Assembly: GCF_900068895.1 (NCBI RefSeq) | Contig: NZ_CDPK01000006.1 | Coordinates: 62,001-126,000 of the forward strand | From: Erwinia sp. ErVv1 | Lineage (GTDB): Bacteria; Pseudomonadota; Gammaproteobacteria; Enterobacterales; Enterobacteriaceae | Reading direction: 5' to 3' | Length of the DNA stretch: 64,000 nt | In this document: positions 40,278 to 52,329 of the stretch, in pieces | How positions within the stretch are numbered: position 1 is the first letter of the stretch | Layout of the letters: the number at the start of each line of letters is the position of its first letter | The notes under the pieces: model-generated | What the model saw: the letters and a program-made list of their open reading frames with translations, nothing else | The model's database searches: none | Told to the model about the DNA's origin: nothing | Translations under genes and position numbers: made by a program

Positions 40278-41300
40278 TTTTTTCTTCACTTTATAAGTTT
40301 TTATTAACAGCTATCCTGGTGTTTTCCCTTAGATATCAAATTGGTATCAAGGAAATCTATCGGTAATGCGTTCGAAATTATTGGCGCATTACTTTTTATC
40401 GCAGACCCTACAACCTTGCCAGGCTAAAACCTGAGATAAATCTTTAGGTAATAGCCGTAACAGGTTCTTCGATCTGATACATCTCTAACGCATATGGCCC
40501 TGACCCATAAGGATCAGAAAGCCAGGCGGTTAAGGGAGGGCAGCGTATGTTGAGATACAATTATCCAGACTGCGCACCCGGCATTGTAAAGCAATCATCA
40601 AAAACTTGATGGATTAAAAGTTGCTATATTCTCACGCTACTATTAAGAAACCCTTAAGCTTAAAGGCAACAAAAATGCTGATTATGCCACCTGAAACACC
40701 TGCATAGTCGGTGCAAAGTCCGCTGAACATTATCCTGACATACTGTCGATTAATTTTTAAGCCCAAAAGCGATTATTCTTATCAGTAAAATAAGATTTTA
40801 TTGGCCAACCCCCATCACATCAGCATTCCGCCATAAGAATTTATCATTTCTTACACACTTATTCCTGGAGCAGGAACCCAGGGAACGACAATCGCACCTC
40901 AGGCATCTATCAAGCCATTATGTCACGGTGGTTAATTATTATACAGCCAGTGAAGTTTTTTTGGACAATAACTGTATGCATCAATGCACTATACTTAACC
41001 AAATACTGCCAAAAAAGTTTTGCCTCATATGAATAAACCCGCTGATTTTATCCCCCTCCGGCCCTTGGTTTACGCCATATGCGCCGATCGGCACGATTAA
41101 ATATTTATGATATTAATTAACCACTAAACAACCATACTTCCCTTTGACCTTGTCCGGCCCGGTTCATTCATATGGATTTGTTGGATATCGCGGGCTAAAG
41201 CCGTTCAGCACCCTTCAAAAGTGCCGGTGACAGGAGTACATTGTGCAGGTTTTAATTTTCCACGGCAGGAATGCGGCTCTGAGAGTTTAAGGCGAGAAAA
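40278..41300. promoter_or_regulatory. lrhA-alaA intergenic region, about 1 kb
   Basis: The two genes diverge from a 1,023-base gap without a supportable ORF. It is AT-rich, especially 40600-41110. Both promoters must lie here, and E. coli also has a long lrhA leader. I see no clear hairpin terminator that would mark a small RNA, so none is called. Confidence 0.5.
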
Positions 41301-42515
41301 ATGAACCCAATTAATAAGTCCGATAAGCTGGATAATGTGTGTTACGACATTCGTGGTCCGGTACTGAAAGAAGCAAAACGTCTGGAAGAAGAAGGCAATA
41401 AAGTCCTTAAGCTGAACATCGGCAACCCGGCCCCCTTTGGTTTCGAGGCGCCTGACGAAATCCTTGTCGATGTCATCCGTAACCTGCCCAGCGCGCAGGG
41501 CTACTGTGATTCAAAAGGCCTGTACTCGGCGCGTAAGGCGATTGTGCAACACTATCAGGCGCGCGATATGCGGGACATGACCGTTGAAGATGTCTATATC
41601 GGCAACGGCGTCTCCGAGCTTATCGTGCAGTCAATGCAGGCGCTGTTGAACAGCGGTGATGAAATGCTGGTGCCTGCGCCCGATTATCCGCTTTGGACCG
41701 CGGCGGTTTCGCTCTCAAGTGGTAAGGCGGTGCACTATCTTTGCGATGAATCGGCCGGCTGGTTCCCCGATCTCGATGATATCCGCAGCAAAATTACGCC
41801 GCGCACCCGGGGCATCGTCATTATTAACCCAAACAACCCGACTGGTGCGGTTTATAGCAAAGAACTGCTGATGGAAGTGGTTGAACTTGCGCGTCAGCAC
41901 GATCTCATTATTTTCGCCGATGAGATCTACGACAAAATTCTTTACGATGCCGCGCAGCATCATTCGATTGCCGCCCTGGCTCCGGACCTGCTGACAGTAA
42001 CCTTTAACGGCCTGTCCAAAACCTACCGCGTGGCGGGCTTCCGTCAGGGCTGGATGGTGCTTAACGGTCCGAAAAAGCATGCTAAGGGCTATATCGAGGG
42101 GCTGGAGATGCTTGCGTCGATGCGTCTTTGCGCCAATGTCCCGGCTCAGCATGCCATTCAGACTGCGCTGGGCGGATACCAGAGTATCAGCGAATTTATC
42201 GCTCCTGGCGGCAGGCTGTATGAACAGCGCCAGCGTGCCTGGGAGCTGATCAATGATATTCCGGGCGTCAGCTGCGTGAAGCCAGACGGCGCGCTGTATA
42301 TGTTTCCGCGCATTGATGCCAAAAAGTTTAATCTGCACGACGATCAGAAAATGGTGCTGGACTTCCTGCTGCAACAGAAAGTTCTGCTGGTACAGGGGAC
42401 CGCCTTCAACTGGCCATGGCCGGATCACGTGCGTATCGTTACCCTGCCCCACGTAAACGATCTGGAGATGGCGATCGGTAAATTTGGTCGCTTCCTTGAA
42501 GGATACCGTCAGTAG
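41301..42515 (+). CDS. alaA: Glutamate-pyruvate aminotransferase AlaA
   Basis: A 404-residue fold type I aminotransferase making alanine from pyruvate and glutamate, full-length match to E. coli AlaA (YfbQ). The PLP lysine lies in [16 protein letters not shown]; substrate and cofactor motifs [11 protein letters not shown] and [12 protein letters not shown] are present. GGCGAGAAAA precedes ATG 41301. It diverges from lrhA. Confidence 0.97.
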   Translation: MNPINKSDKLDNVCYDIRGPVLKEAKRLEEEGNKVLKLNIGNPAPFGFEAPDEILVDVIRNLPSAQGYCDSKGLYSARKAIVQHYQARDMRDMTVEDVYIGNGVSELIVQSMQALLNSGDEMLVPAPDYPLWTAAVSLSSGKAVHYLCDESAGWFPDLDDIRSKITPRTRGIVIINPNNPTGAVYSKELLMEVVELARQHDLIIFADEIYDKILYDAAQHHSIAALAPDLLTVTFNGLSKTYRVAGFRQGWMVLNGPKKHAKGYIEGLEMLASMRLCANVPAQHAIQTALGGYQSISEFIAPGGRLYEQRQRAWELINDIPGVSCVKPDGALYMFPRIDAKKFNLHDDQKMVLDFLLQQKVLLVQGTAFNWPWPDHVRIVTLPHVNDLEMAIGKFGRFLEGYRQ

Positions 42516-42739
42516 GCCGGGGCTGCCATCAGACAGACGCGGTGTCGCCTGACGTGCTTCACATGCTATTCGTCCGCCGAATGCAGTCGGAGGCGCCTCC
42601 GGCTGTCGTTAGCCCGAAGAAGTCAGCCGCCTCTACCTTTGCCTGTCCGATCCCTACAGCCCGATTGGCGCAGGGTGTATACTTGCACCGAGGGCCGGGA
42701 CACTCTGGCTCAGTCGCCAACGCACAGGAAAACCGCCCG

Positions 42740-43336
42740 ATGAGCCAGAGCCATTTTTTTGCCCACCTCTCACGTCTTAAGCTGATTAATCGCTGGCCAC
42801 TCATGCGTAATGTGCGGACTGAGAATGTGTCTGAACACAGCCTGCAGGTTGCGATGGTGGCCCATGCGCTGGCGGTGATCAAAAATCAAAAATTCGACGG
42901 TAATCTGAACGCCGAGCGTATCGCACTGATGGCGATGTATCACGATGCCAGCGAAGTCCTGACCGGCGATTTGCCGACGCCAGTGAAGTATTACAACGCG
43001 CAGATCGCCCACGAATACAAAAAAATCGAGAAAATTGCCCAGCTGAAGCTGATTGATATGCTGCCGGAAGAGCTGCAGGCCGCCTACCGCCCACTGCTGG
43101 ATGAACACCAGCACAGTGAAGAGGAGACGGCGATTGTTAAGCAGGCTGACGCGCTGTGCGCTTACCTCAAATGTCTGGAAGAGCTGTCGGCGGGAAATCA
43201 CGAATTTCAGCTGGCTAAGGCGCGGCTGGAAAAAACGCTGACGGCGCGTCACAGCCCGGAGATGGACTATTTTGTCGAAGTCTTCGTACCCAGTTTCAGC
43301 CTCTCTCTTGATGAGATAAGCCAGGAATCTCTTTAA
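42740..43336 (+). CDS. yfbR: 5'-Deoxynucleotidase YfbR
   Basis: A 198-residue HD-domain phosphohydrolase that dephosphorylates deoxyribonucleoside 5'-monophosphates. Metal ligands are His in SEHSLQVAM, the HD pair in [19 protein letters not shown] and Asp in [11 protein letters not shown] chose ATG 42740 ([10 protein letters not shown]) with CAGGAAA ahead; the longer frame from 42542 is non-homologous. It follows alaA after about 220 bases. Confidence 0.96.
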   Translation: MSQSHFFAHLSRLKLINRWPLMRNVRTENVSEHSLQVAMVAHALAVIKNQKFDGNLNAERIALMAMYHDASEVLTGDLPTPVKYYNAQIAHEYKKIEKIAQLKLIDMLPEELQAAYRPLLDEHQHSEEETAIVKQADALCAYLKCLEELSAGNHEFQLAKARLEKTLTARHSPEMDYFVEVFVPSFSLSLDEISQESL

Positions 43337-43377
43337 TAAAGCCTGCCGGGTATGAAAAGGAGGCGGCGGCTAACGCG

Positions 43378-45210
43378 CTAAAAAGGAAACAGCACCGGCA
43401 CCATCACTACGCTGACCACCATAATCAGCAGGGTAAAGGGGACGCCGACCTTCACAAAGTCACTGAATTTGTAGCCTCCCGGGCCAAGAACCAGCGTATT
43501 GACCGGTGAAGAGACCGGGGTCATAAAGGCAGCCGAGGCCGCCACCGCCACGATTAACGTAAAGGGATAAGGTGAAACGCCCATCTGATGAGCGGCAGCC
43601 ACTCCAATTGGGGCCATAAGCACCGCCGTGGCGGTGTTAGAGATAAATAAACCAATGGTTGCACAGAGTGCGAACAGGCAAAGCAGCATCATATGTGGGC
43701 TGCGCCCTCCCGCAATGCCCATCAGCCCATCTACGATAAGCGTTACACCACCCGTTTTTTGCAGGGCCAGCGCAAACGGCATCATCCCAACAATCAGAAT
43801 GATGCTGGGCCAGTGAATGGCCCGGTAGGCGCTCTCCATATCGATGCAGCGGAATTTCCCCATAAGCAGGCAGGCAATCAGCGCCGCTATCGCGTTGGGG
43901 ATCTCGTCGGTGAGCATCATCGCCACCATCAGCGCCAGAGAAAAAATCGCGTGGGGGGCCTGACTGTGAGCGGGGGCAACGTCGTCAATCTCAGCGGGCA
44001 GGTTGAGCATAACCACATCACGCGTTTGCTGCTGTAACAGGCGAATCTTCTTCCAGTCGCCGATCACCAGCAGGATGTCCCCCTGCTCCAGCGGTAAGTC
44101 AATCACCGAACCTTCATAGAGCTGACCCCGGCGGCGCAATCCCACTACGCTGGTGTCATAGCGGGTACGGAACGTGATTTCACGCAGCGTTTTTCCCGCC
44201 AGCGTCGAGTCCGGCACGATCAGCACCTCGGCCAGCCCTACGTCCTGCGCACGATCTGAAAAGTAATCTCCCCGCAGGATCTTTGGCTCAAGCCGCTGTT
44301 CGCGTAAAAACTCGCGTAAATCGGTACCGGTAGCGGAGATATCAACAAGCAAAATGTCCTGCGCCCGAAATTCGGTGGTTCCGCTGACGGGAACCATCAC
44401 CCGACGAAACTTGCGCCAGCGTTCCAGCCCGACCACGTTAATACCGTAGCGCTCACGAAGCTTTAAATCATCCACCCGCTGGCCAATCAGCGGCGAACCG
44501 GCCCGAACTGCCAGCCTTCTGGCGCGCCCACTCAGCTTATAGTCGCGGATGAGGTCCTGCCAGCTGCGCCGGGGGTGCCGCATGGCCTCACTCTCACTCT
44601 GCGGAGTCACCAGCCAGAAGCGCGCGATCAGCATATAGCCGATGCCCAGCATCAGGGCGACCAGCCCGATGGGCGTGACGTCAAAGAAGCCGAAGCCTTT
44701 GAGCCCCTCCCTGACCAGCTCGCTGTTAACCACCAGGTTTGGCGGCGTTGCAACCAGCGTCAGCATGCCGCTAATCAGCCCGGCAAAACTCAGCGGCATC
44801 ATCAGGCGGCCAGGCGATCGCTTCATCTTCGCCGCCACGCTGAGCACTACGGGAATAAAAATCGCCACTACGCCGGTCGAGCTCATGATTGCGCCCAGCC
44901 CTGCCACCGTGAGCATCAGCAGCACCAGCATGCGGGTTTCACTGCTTCCGGCCATTTTTATCAGCCAGTCGCCCATTTTAATCGCTACCCCGGTGCGCAC
45001 CAGGCCAGCGCCAATCACAAAGAGCGCAGCAATCAGTATCACGTTAGGATCGCTGAAACCCAGGGTCGCTTCCTGGAGCGTCAGCGTGCCGCTGAGGACA
45101 AACGCAACGATGACCAACAGCGCGACGACATCCATGCGCAATCGGCCACTGGCGAATAACAGCACGGCCACCAGCAATAAACCGATTACCCAGATAAGCT
45201 CTTTATTCAC
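43378..45210 (-). CDS. yfbS: SLC13/DASS-type transporter YfbS with TrkA-C domains
   Basis: A 610-residue inner-membrane transporter, same length as E. coli YfbS. Two membrane halves (residues 1-200 and 390-610, with [19 protein letters not shown]) flank a soluble middle with two TrkA-C (RCK-C) domains: [16 protein letters not shown] and [16 protein letters not shown]. The anion or cation carried is not established. It converges with yfbR. Confidence 0.95.
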   Translation of the reverse strand: MNKELIWVIGLLLVAVLLFASGRLRMDVVALLVIVAFVLSGTLTLQEATLGFSDPNVILIAALFVIGAGLVRTGVAIKMGDWLIKMAGSSETRMLVLLMLTVAGLGAIMSSTGVVAIFIPVVLSVAAKMKRSPGRLMMPLSFAGLISGMLTLVATPPNLVVNSELVREGLKGFGFFDVTPIGLVALMLGIGYMLIARFWLVTPQSESEAMRHPRRSWQDLIRDYKLSGRARRLAVRAGSPLIGQRVDDLKLRERYGINVVGLERWRKFRRVMVPVSGTTEFRAQDILLVDISATGTDLREFLREQRLEPKILRGDYFSDRAQDVGLAEVLIVPDSTLAGKTLREITFRTRYDTSVVGLRRRGQLYEGSVIDLPLEQGDILLVIGDWKKIRLLQQQTRDVVMLNLPAEIDDVAPAHSQAPHAIFSLALMVAMMLTDEIPNAIAALIACLLMGKFRCIDMESAYRAIHWPSIILIVGMMPFALALQKTGGVTLIVDGLMGIAGGRSPHMMLLCLFALCATIGLFISNTATAVLMAPIGVAAAHQMGVSPYPFTLIVAVAASAAFMTPVSSPVNTLVLGPGGYKFSDFVKVGVPFTLLIMVVSVVMVPVLFPF

Positions 45211-45253
45211 GGCAACCCTCTGTACGTTAACGGGAACTGTACAGATTGTGGCA

Positions 45254-45281
45254 TAAAAAAACCCCGCATAAGCGGGGTTAA
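45254..45281 (-). terminator. Rho-independent terminator of hxpA
   Basis: On the minus strand AACCCCGC pairs with GCGGGGTT around TTAT and is followed by seven T, nine bases after the hxpA stop. Confidence 0.92.
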
Positions 45282-45289
45282 ATCATCTC

Positions 45290-45949
45290 TTAGTGCTTTC
45301 GGTGTACATCAATGCTGCCGTCAGGGTTCTTATGCACAATCAGCTCTTCAAGGGAGCTGAGCTGCATATCGACATCTTCCAGTCGCGGCGCGCCCGCAGG
45401 CGGATTGACCGCAAGCACATGGCAGCCTGCTGCCAGTCCCGAGAGAATACCGGCGGCGGCATCTTCGACAACGACACACTCTTCCGGCTCCAGATCGAGC
45501 AGCTGAGCGCCCAGCAGATACGCATCCGGCTCAGGCTTGCCATTCTGCACCCGCTCGGCGGTGACCAGCACTTCCGGCTCGGGCAGCCCCGCCGCCTTAC
45601 GTCGGGCCGATGCCACCGGCAATGAGCCTGATGTCACAATCGCCCAGGGAATGTCCAGTTCGTCCAGCGTAGCCAGAAGCTGCATGGCACCCGGCAGGGC
45701 GGTGATCCCGTCGGTATCCTCAGCCTCACTCTTTTCCAGAGCAAAAAATTCCTGCTGAATCGCCTCGTCCGACGCCCCGGCCATAAAATGGCGCAGTGAG
45801 GTAATTGCCTGCTTGCCGTGAATAAAATTCAGCACGTCATCCGCTGCAATACCGTGACGCGATGCCCAGCCTGTCCAGGCGCGTTCGACCACCGGAAGTG
45901 AATCCACCAGCGTGCCGTCCAGATCAAACAGAAAACCTTTACACTTCAC
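45290..45949 (-). CDS. hxpA: Sugar phosphatase HxpA (YfbT)
   Basis: A 219-residue HAD-superfamily phosphatase acting on hexose phosphates. Motif I is FDLDGTLVDS, motif II VTSGSLPVA, motif III GKPEPDAYLLG and motif IV VVEDAAAGILSG. The cap domain with HGKQAITSLRHFM identifies it as the YfbT type. It is followed closely by yfbU on the same strand upstream. Confidence 0.95.
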   Translation of the reverse strand: MKCKGFLFDLDGTLVDSLPVVERAWTGWASRHGIAADDVLNFIHGKQAITSLRHFMAGASDEAIQQEFFALEKSEAEDTDGITALPGAMQLLATLDELDIPWAIVTSGSLPVASARRKAAGLPEPEVLVTAERVQNGKPEPDAYLLGAQLLDLEPEECVVVEDAAAGILSGLAAGCHVLAVNPPAGAPRLEDVDMQLSSLEELIVHKNPDGSIDVHRKH

Positions 45950-45969
45950 TACGCTCTTCCTTACCCAAC

Positions 45970-46464
45970 TCAGGCGTTGATGATTTGCGCGATCTCATTC
46001 GCACTCAAATGGTACTGCCTTGGACAAGTGTGCCACACAGTCAGCATCCGTTGGTACTTTTCCCACATCGGCGTCTGGGCATTAAAGCCGTGAAGGCTGG
46101 AATCAAAGTGCGTATAACGCCCCTCCACGTGCACCATAAACCGCACATAGCCAAGCAACTGCGCCTCGGTGGCCGCGTCAAAACCATGAAACATCAGTCG
46201 GCGCGCTTCAATAACGCTGGGATCTTTCAGATTAGTCCAGGAAACGTGCAGTGCGTGATGCATCTCCATAATATCAATCAGCGTTCGGCACTGGGCTTCG
46301 CTCAGCGCACCGAACTCACGATCCAGCTCGCGCATTTGCAAACCGTAGCCGCGCTCGATGATTGTCTGCTGACGGCGATAGCTCTCAGCGTTATCCGGGT
46401 CGAGCATGCTCATGATTTTATACTGATTAGCGAGGATCAAGCGCTGAGGGGCGGTCATTTCCAT
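45970..46464 (-). CDS. yfbU: UPF0304 protein YfbU
   Basis: A 164-residue cytoplasmic protein of unknown mechanism, linked in E. coli to cell death under stress. Conserved segments [25 protein letters not shown] and [19 protein letters not shown] are intact. I start at ATG 46464 (MEMTAPQRL) as in homologues, not at 46548. Confidence 0.95.
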   Translation of the reverse strand: MEMTAPQRLILANQYKIMSMLDPDNAESYRRQQTIIERGYGLQMRELDREFGALSEAQCRTLIDIMEMHHALHVSWTNLKDPSVIEARRLMFHGFDAATEAQLLGYVRFMVHVEGRYTHFDSSLHGFNAQTPMWEKYQRMLTVWHTCPRQYHLSANEIAQIINA

Positions 46465-46612
46465 TATGAACTCCTGCATCGGGGTAGAGAAACTGAAATC
46501 GGAAGAATGACTCAGGATCGCATAACCCGCCTGCAGGCGGTATGGCAAGGTGACGGTTCTTTGATTCAGGCCGGGTTTTTCGTGGCTTTAAGGCGTTAAC
46601 CCCGCCATTGCA

Positions 46613-47065
46613 TCAAAGATCGTCCAGAAAGGTTTTATCAAGCTGTCTGAAGGCCCGCTTCAACACGTCGGCCAGCGACTGATAGGTCGGTTTACCCTCA
46701 ACGGGTGCGATGGCCTGTCCGGCAGCCTGCAATTTTTCACGAACCTCGTGGAACCAGCTCAGCAATGCAGGCGGCAGTGGCGTAACAGAGCGCTTGCCCA
46801 GCCACCATAGTCCCTGCATAGGCAGGCTACAGGCAAACAGGGCGGTCGCAATGGCCGGTCCCAGCTGCCCCCCGAGGGCAATTTGCCAGGTCAGAGAGAA
46901 GATAGCCAGCGGCGGCATAAAGCGAATGGCGAAACGCGTTGCGCGAGTGACTCTATTCTCAGGAAACATTGGGGCGAGGCGCTTATCGACTGGCCACGTC
47001 TTCATATAATACTGCCCGTTCTGGAACAGTTTAAACCAACCGACGCTGCCTGATTCATTAGCCAT
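46613..47065 (-). CDS. yfbV: UPF0208 membrane protein YfbV
   Basis: A 150-residue inner-membrane protein with two helices ([18 protein letters not shown] and [19 protein letters not shown]) and the conserved C-terminus [11 protein letters not shown]. In E. coli YfbV affects Ter macrodomain behaviour. I start at ATG 47065 ([10 protein letters not shown]); the frame opens at 47113. It diverges from ackA. Confidence 0.95.
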   Translation of the reverse strand: MANESGSVGWFKLFQNGQYYMKTWPVDKRLAPMFPENRVTRATRFAIRFMPPLAIFSLTWQIALGGQLGPAIATALFACSLPMQGLWWLGKRSVTPLPPALLSWFHEVREKLQAAGQAIAPVEGKPTYQSLADVLKRAFRQLDKTFLDDL

Positions 47066-47391
47066 AGCTGACCTCAATTCTGAAGAGATAAAATTAATAA
47101 CACGCTTAAACAACTTTACACGACATTTTTCAAAAAATTTTGTCTTTAAAGGGCTCTCTGGTTATCCTGTGCGCATTTGTTGACTACCTGTTGCAGGGTT
47201 GCTGCCGCCTGACAGGCTTATGTGCACTTAAGCGGCAACAATCAAAAAATCGCGTAAATTTTCTGAGATTTTTTTGCTTTCGGACAAAATTTTCCAGGAG
47301 CATATTGTTCATCATTAATGTCCTGCTTTCATGCGTCACGCTGATAGCCCGATCGCGTTTTTTTCGCCACTTTTAACTAATAGGACCTTCC
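47066..47391. promoter_or_regulatory. yfbV-ackA divergent region
   Basis: The 326 bases hold no gene. The AT-rich 47090-47290 part probably carries the promoters of yfbV and ackA; the latter is globally regulated in E. coli. No exact operator is seen. Confidence 0.45.
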
Positions 47392-48594
47392 ATGTCGAGT
47401 AAGTTAGTTCTGGTTCTGAACTGCGGCAGTTCTTCGCTTAAGTTTGCCATCATCGATCCTGCAAGCGGTGAAGAGTACCTCTCCGGTTTAGCCGAATGTT
47501 TCCACCTGCCCGAAGCACGCATCAAGTGGAAGATCGAAGAGGGCAAACAGGAAGCCACGCTGGGGGCAGGTGCCGCGCACAGCGAAGCCCTCAACTTCAT
47601 CGTTAAAACTATTCTGGCACAAAAAACCGCCCTGTCAGCACAAATTACTGCAATCGGCCATCGCATTGTTCACGGTGGCGAAAAACTCACGCACTCGGTC
47701 ATTATCGATCGTGATGTGATTCAGGGTATTAAAGATGCCTCTTCCTTCGCTCCGCTGCACAACCCGGCGCACCTGATCGGCATTGAGGAGGCGATGAAAA
47801 ACTTCCCGCACCTCTCTGATAAGAATGTCGCGGTTTTTGATACCGCTTTCCATCAGACAATGCCTGAAGAGTCCTATCTCTATGCCCTGCCCTACTCACT
47901 CTATAAAGAGCACGGCATCCGACGCTACGGCGCGCACGGTACCAGCCACTACTACGTCACTCAGGAAGCAGCCAAAAAGCTGAACAAGCCGGTCGATGAG
48001 CTGAATATTATCACCTGTCACTTGGGCAACGGCGGCTCCGTCTCCGCCATTCGTAACGGTAAGTGCGTGGATACCTCCATGGGCCTGACGCCGCTCGAAG
48101 GCCTGGTGATGGGCACCCGCTCCGGTGATATCGATCCCGCCATTATCTTCTTCCTGTACGATACGCTGGGCATGAGCGTTGACGCGATTAATAAGATGCT
48201 GACTAAAGAGTCGGGCCTGCTTGGCCTGACGGGCGTGACCAGCGACTGTCGCTATGTGGAAGATAACTACCAGGTGAAAGAGGATGCCAAACGGGCGATG
48301 GATGTTTACTGCCACCGTCTCGCCAAATATATCGGTTCCTATACCGCGCTGATGGAAGGTCGACTGGATGCAGTAATCTTTACCGGCGGCATCGGCGAAA
48401 ATGCCGCGATGGTGCGCGAGCTGTCGCTGGCGAAGCTGAGCCTGCTGGGCTTTGAAGTCGATCATGAGCGCAATCTGGCCGCGCGTTTTGGTAAATCCGG
48501 CTTTATCAGCAAAGACGGCACCCGGCCTGCTCTGGTTATTCCAACCAATGAAGAGCTGGTCATCGCCCGTGATGCCAGCCGTCTCACCGCATAA
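47392..48594 (+). CDS. ackA: Acetate kinase
   Basis: A 400-residue ASKHA-fold kinase converting acetyl phosphate and ADP to acetate and ATP. Motifs are [12 protein letters not shown] (phosphate 1), [22 protein letters not shown] (phosphate 2) and [14 protein letters not shown] (adenosine). Length equals E. coli AckA. pta follows after 158 bases, forming the acetate overflow pair. Confidence 0.98.
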   Translation: MSSKLVLVLNCGSSSLKFAIIDPASGEEYLSGLAECFHLPEARIKWKIEEGKQEATLGAGAAHSEALNFIVKTILAQKTALSAQITAIGHRIVHGGEKLTHSVIIDRDVIQGIKDASSFAPLHNPAHLIGIEEAMKNFPHLSDKNVAVFDTAFHQTMPEESYLYALPYSLYKEHGIRRYGAHGTSHYYVTQEAAKKLNKPVDELNIITCHLGNGGSVSAIRNGKCVDTSMGLTPLEGLVMGTRSGDIDPAIIFFLYDTLGMSVDAINKMLTKESGLLGLTGVTSDCRYVEDNYQVKEDAKRAMDVYCHRLAKYIGSYTALMEGRLDAVIFTGGIGENAAMVRELSLAKLSLLGFEVDHERNLAARFGKSGFISKDGTRPALVIPTNEELVIARDASRLTA

Positions 48595-48752
48595 GCACGT
48601 CTTCCGCCAGCGCAGCTGGCGGCATTAGTTTTGACACTAACAACTACATACCCGGTATAACGGGAGCTGTGGCAGAGAGAAGTCTCGGCTTGCTGACCCT
48701 GAAGCAAGCGCCGCCTGCCGCCGCTATAAAAGGTTAACAAGAGAGGTTTATC

Positions 48753-50897
48753 GTGTCTCGTACCATTATGTTGATTCCTACCGGCACCAGCGTCGGCCTC
48801 ACCAGTATTAGTCTCGGCGTAATCCGGGCCATGGAACGCAAAGGCGTTCGTCTCAGCGTGTTTAAACCTATCGCTCAGCCGCGCACCGGTGGTGATGCCC
48901 ACGACCAGACGACCCTTATTATCCGAAAAAACTCGTCTATCCCTGCTGCCGAGCCGCTACAGATGAGCCGCGTCGAATCGCTGCTGGGCACCAATCAGCA
49001 GGATGTGCTGATGGAAGAGATCATCAAGCGATACCATGAAAATACGAAAGATGCCGAAGTGGTGCTGGTTGAAGGGCTGGTCCCGACCCGCAAACATCAG
49101 TTTGCCTCCGCGCTGAACTATGAAATAGCTAAAACGCTGAACGCCGAAATCGTTTTTGTTATGTCGCTGGGCAACGATTCGCCAGCGCAGTTAAAAGAGC
49201 GCATTGAACTGACGCAAAGCAGCTTTGGCGGCAGCAAAAATAAAAGCATCACCGGCGTGATCATTAACAAGCTGAACGCCCCGGTTGACGATCAGGGACG
49301 TACCCGCCCCGATCTTTCTGAAATTTTTGATGATTCCACCAAGGCCAGCGTCGCCAATATCGATCCGAAGCAGCTGTTTGCCAACAGCCCCCTGCCGGTA
49401 CTGGGCTGCGTCCCCTGGAGTTTCGATCTGATCGCGACGCGCGCGATTGATATGTGCCGTCATCTGAATGCCGATGTGATTAATGAAGGTGATATCCAGA
49501 CCCGACGCGTCAAATCGGTGACCTTCTGCGCGCGCAGCCTGCCACATATGCTGGAGCATTTCCGTCCCGGCTCTCTGCTGGTGACCTCAGCAGACCGTCC
49601 CGACGTGCTGGTCGCCGCCTGTCTGGCCGCGATGAACGGCGTGGAAATTGGTGCCGTACTGCTGACCGGTGGCTATCAGATTGACGAGCCGATCCGTAAG
49701 CTTTGCGAACGTGCTTTTGCCACCGGCCTGCCGGTGTTTATGGTGAAAACCAATACCTGGCAGACCTCACTAAGCCTGCAAAGTTTTAATCTTGAAGTGC
49801 CTGCCGACGATACCCAGCGCATCGAGCGCGTGCAGGAATATGTCGCCAGCCACATTGATGCCGAATGGATTGACTCGCTGACGGCAACCTCCGAACGTAG
49901 CCGTCGCCTCTCACCTCCGGCTTTCCGCTATCAGCTGACCGAGCTGGCGCGCGAGGCGGGCAAGCGCATTGTCCTGCCGGAAGGTGACGAACCGCGCACG
50001 GTTAAAGCGGCAGCTATCTGCGCCGCACGTGGCATCGCGACCTGTATCCTGCTGGGTAATCCGGATGAGATCCAGCGCGTGGCGGCCGTTCAGGGCGTTG
50101 AGCTGGGCAAGGGGATCGAGATTGTTGACCCGGATGCCGTGCGGGAGAATTACGTACCGCGCCTGGTCGAGCTGCGTAAAAGCAAGGGCATGACGGAAGT
50201 CGTCGCTCAGGAGCAGCTTGAAGACAACGTGATGCTCGGTACTATGATGCTGGAGCGGGGAGAAGTTGACGGCCTGGTTTCGGGTGCGGTACACACCACG
50301 GCGAATACTATCCGTCCGCCGCTACAGTTAATTAAGACCGCCCCGAACAGCTCGCTGGTCTCTTCGATCTTCTTTATGCTGCTGCCTGAACAGGTACTGG
50401 TATATGGCGACTGTGCAATCAATCCGGATCCTAATCCGGAGCAACTGGCAGAAATTGCCATTCAGTCCGCAGATTCCGCCACCGCCTTTGGCATCGAGCC
50501 TCGTGTGGCGATGATCTCCTACTCTACCGGCAACTCCGGCGCGGGCAGCGACGTTGAGAAAGTGCGCGAAGCAACGCGCATTGCCAAGGAGAAGCGTCCC
50601 GATCTCATTATTGACGGTCCGTTGCAATACGATGCAGCTATTATGGCTGACGTGGCGAAATCCAAAGCGCCAGATTCTCCGGTCGCAGGTCGGGCAACCG
50701 TGTTCATCTTCCCGGATTTGAACACCGGTAATACCACCTACAAAGCCGTGCAGCGCTCTGCCGATCTGATCTCAATCGGGCCAATGCTTCAGGGAATGCG
50801 CAAGCCGGTCAACGATTTGTCACGTGGCGCGCTGGTTGACGATATCGTTTATACCATTGCGCTGACTGCGATCCAGTCAAAGCAGGCTGAAGGCTAA
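48753..50897 (+). CDS. pta: Phosphate acetyltransferase
   Basis: A 714-residue enzyme converting acetyl-CoA to acetyl phosphate, same length as E. coli Pta. The N-terminal third has a BioD-like P-loop fold ([15 protein letters not shown]), a DRTGG domain lies at about 220-340 ([12 protein letters not shown]), and the catalytic PTA domain covers 390-714 ([38 protein letters not shown]). It starts with GTG at 48753 behind AAGAGAGG, as E. coli pta does. Confidence 0.98.
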   Translation: MSRTIMLIPTGTSVGLTSISLGVIRAMERKGVRLSVFKPIAQPRTGGDAHDQTTLIIRKNSSIPAAEPLQMSRVESLLGTNQQDVLMEEIIKRYHENTKDAEVVLVEGLVPTRKHQFASALNYEIAKTLNAEIVFVMSLGNDSPAQLKERIELTQSSFGGSKNKSITGVIINKLNAPVDDQGRTRPDLSEIFDDSTKASVANIDPKQLFANSPLPVLGCVPWSFDLIATRAIDMCRHLNADVINEGDIQTRRVKSVTFCARSLPHMLEHFRPGSLLVTSADRPDVLVAACLAAMNGVEIGAVLLTGGYQIDEPIRKLCERAFATGLPVFMVKTNTWQTSLSLQSFNLEVPADDTQRIERVQEYVASHIDAEWIDSLTATSERSRRLSPPAFRYQLTELAREAGKRIVLPEGDEPRTVKAAAICAARGIATCILLGNPDEIQRVAAVQGVELGKGIEIVDPDAVRENYVPRLVELRKSKGMTEVVAQEQLEDNVMLGTMMLERGEVDGLVSGAVHTTANTIRPPLQLIKTAPNSSLVSSIFFMLLPEQVLVYGDCAINPDPNPEQLAEIAIQSADSATAFGIEPRVAMISYSTGNSGAGSDVEKVREATRIAKEKRPDLIIDGPLQYDAAIMADVAKSKAPDSPVAGRATVFIFPDLNTGNTTYKAVQRSADLISIGPMLQGMRKPVNDLSRGALVDDIVYTIALTAIQSKQAEG

Positions 50898-50916
50898 TCG
50901 GATCTGAGTTTTCTAT

Positions 50917-50946
50917 GGCGGGGCATTTTCGACCCGCCTTTTATTA
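50917..50946 (+). terminator. Rho-independent terminator of pta
   Basis: GGCGGG pairs with CCCGCC around GCATTTTCGA and is followed by TTTTATT, 20 bases after the pta stop. Confidence 0.8.
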
Positions 50947-51253
50947 AAAAGCATGCTTAGCCGATGAGTGAACTTTTAGCGGCAAAAAGGCGATCTTAGT
51001 CCCAAAACACCCCTAAGAACATTCCATAATCCTATATTTTCGCCTGAGACATTCATCTCCCTAAAGTCATTTCCTCATCCAACCTTCCATTAACTCAATA
51101 ATTCCCAACAAGAATTTAATTTTTTATTTTTTTTCTGGTAGAAACAACCGATTGCGACCAGGCTTATCACCAGCAGGGCGTATTAGATAAAGTCATTAAT
51201 AACGATGTTTGATTATGGCATCGAATAACTATCCGACTAAGGGAGACTTCGCA
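50947..51253. promoter_or_regulatory. Upstream region of the membrane-protein gene at 51254
   Basis: About 300 AT-rich bases with no ORF. The segment 51100-51140 has long T runs. It should contain the promoter of the gene at 51254. Confidence 0.4.
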
Positions 51254-52255
51254 ATGAGTGATACTCAAATCCATCCGGTTTACAGTGAATTAAACACGGG
51301 TATACCGCTTAAGCGTATTTCGTGGAGCGCCGTTTTTGCAGGCGTTATCATTTCCATCGTTATTTATTTGTTACTCACCATTTTAGGTACGGCAATTGGT
51401 GCTACGACAATTGACCCGCTTAAAGAACAAAATCCAGTGGACGGTCTCGGTAAAGGCGCGTTGATCTGGACCGGCCTTTCAATGCTTATTTCTATTGCAG
51501 CGGGTGCATTTATTACCGGTCGACTGGCCCAGCGTGAAGGCGCGCTGCACGGCGTGCTGATGTGGGCAGTTAACACGCTGATTTGCGTCTGGCTGGTGGT
51601 ATCGGTATTAAGCAGCGCGGTAAGCGGCACGGCCAGCGTTATTGGTTCTGGCTTCAGCTTACTGGGTAATGGTATTTCTGCCGTTGCGCCTTCTGTCACT
51701 CAGGCAGCAAAGGATAAGCTACAGGAAAATAATATCGATCTTAACAGTATCCAGAATGAGCTTGAAACCACGCTGCGCCAGACCGGTAAACCCGAACTGC
51801 AGCCTGAAAATCTCAAGCAGGATGCCAACAATGAGAAAAATCACGCACAGAACCAGGCTGAAAATACCGCTACGCATCAGCAGTCAGCGGATACTGATTT
51901 AGCCAACTGGTTCCAGGGCGTTATTCAGCGCAATCAGTCAACGCTTCAGGCTGCTGACCTTGATGCACTGAAAAATATTATTAAAGCACGTACAGGCAAA
52001 AGCGATCAGGAAGTCGATCAGATCGTTGCCCAGACGCAGCAGAGTTATCAGCAGGCGTATCAGAAATATGAAGAGTTGAAGAAACAGGCTGAGCAGAAAG
52101 CGCGTGAAGCCGGTGATAAAGCAGCCTCTGCCACGGCTAAAGCCAGCTGGGTGACACTTATCATTCTGCTGATTGAAGCCGTTATCGCAGGTTTCCTGGG
52201 CAAGGCCGGTCGTAAAAGCCAGCCGCATCAGGTTAATCAGGTAAATGTGCATTAA
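51254..52255 (+). CDS. Inner-membrane protein with coiled-coil domain, function unknown
   Basis: A 333-residue protein. Helices lie at about 23-50 (SAVFAGVIISIVIYLLLTILG), 75-95 (IWTGLSMLISIAAGAFI), 105-150 and at the C-terminus (WVTLIILLIEAVIAGFLG). Between about 165 and 290 is a hydrophilic, Gln/Asn/Glu-rich region that likely forms helices or a coiled coil (QQSYQQAYQKYEELKKQAEQ). The N-terminal part resembles small YrzE/PhnA-like annotated membrane proteins of Proteobacteria, whose role is unknown. ATG 51254 has GGGAGACTT ahead; the frame opens at 51209. Confidence 0.8.
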   Translation: MSDTQIHPVYSELNTGIPLKRISWSAVFAGVIISIVIYLLLTILGTAIGATTIDPLKEQNPVDGLGKGALIWTGLSMLISIAAGAFITGRLAQREGALHGVLMWAVNTLICVWLVVSVLSSAVSGTASVIGSGFSLLGNGISAVAPSVTQAAKDKLQENNIDLNSIQNELETTLRQTGKPELQPENLKQDANNEKNHAQNQAENTATHQQSADTDLANWFQGVIQRNQSTLQAADLDALKNIIKARTGKSDQEVDQIVAQTQQSYQQAYQKYEELKKQAEQKAREAGDKAASATAKASWVTLIILLIEAVIAGFLGKAGRKSQPHQVNQVNVH

Positions 52256-52281
52256 TTAATATCGTTATCCGCATTACCCGA

Positions 52282-52312
52282 AGGGCCAGCCAGCGAGCTG
52301 GCCCTTTTTGCA
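52282..52312 (+). terminator. Rho-independent terminator
   Basis: AGGGCCAGC pairs with GCTGGCCCT around CAGCGA and is followed by five T, 26 bases after the preceding stop. Confidence 0.92.
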
Positions 52313-52329
52313 TTTGAGCAGGCTGAGGG

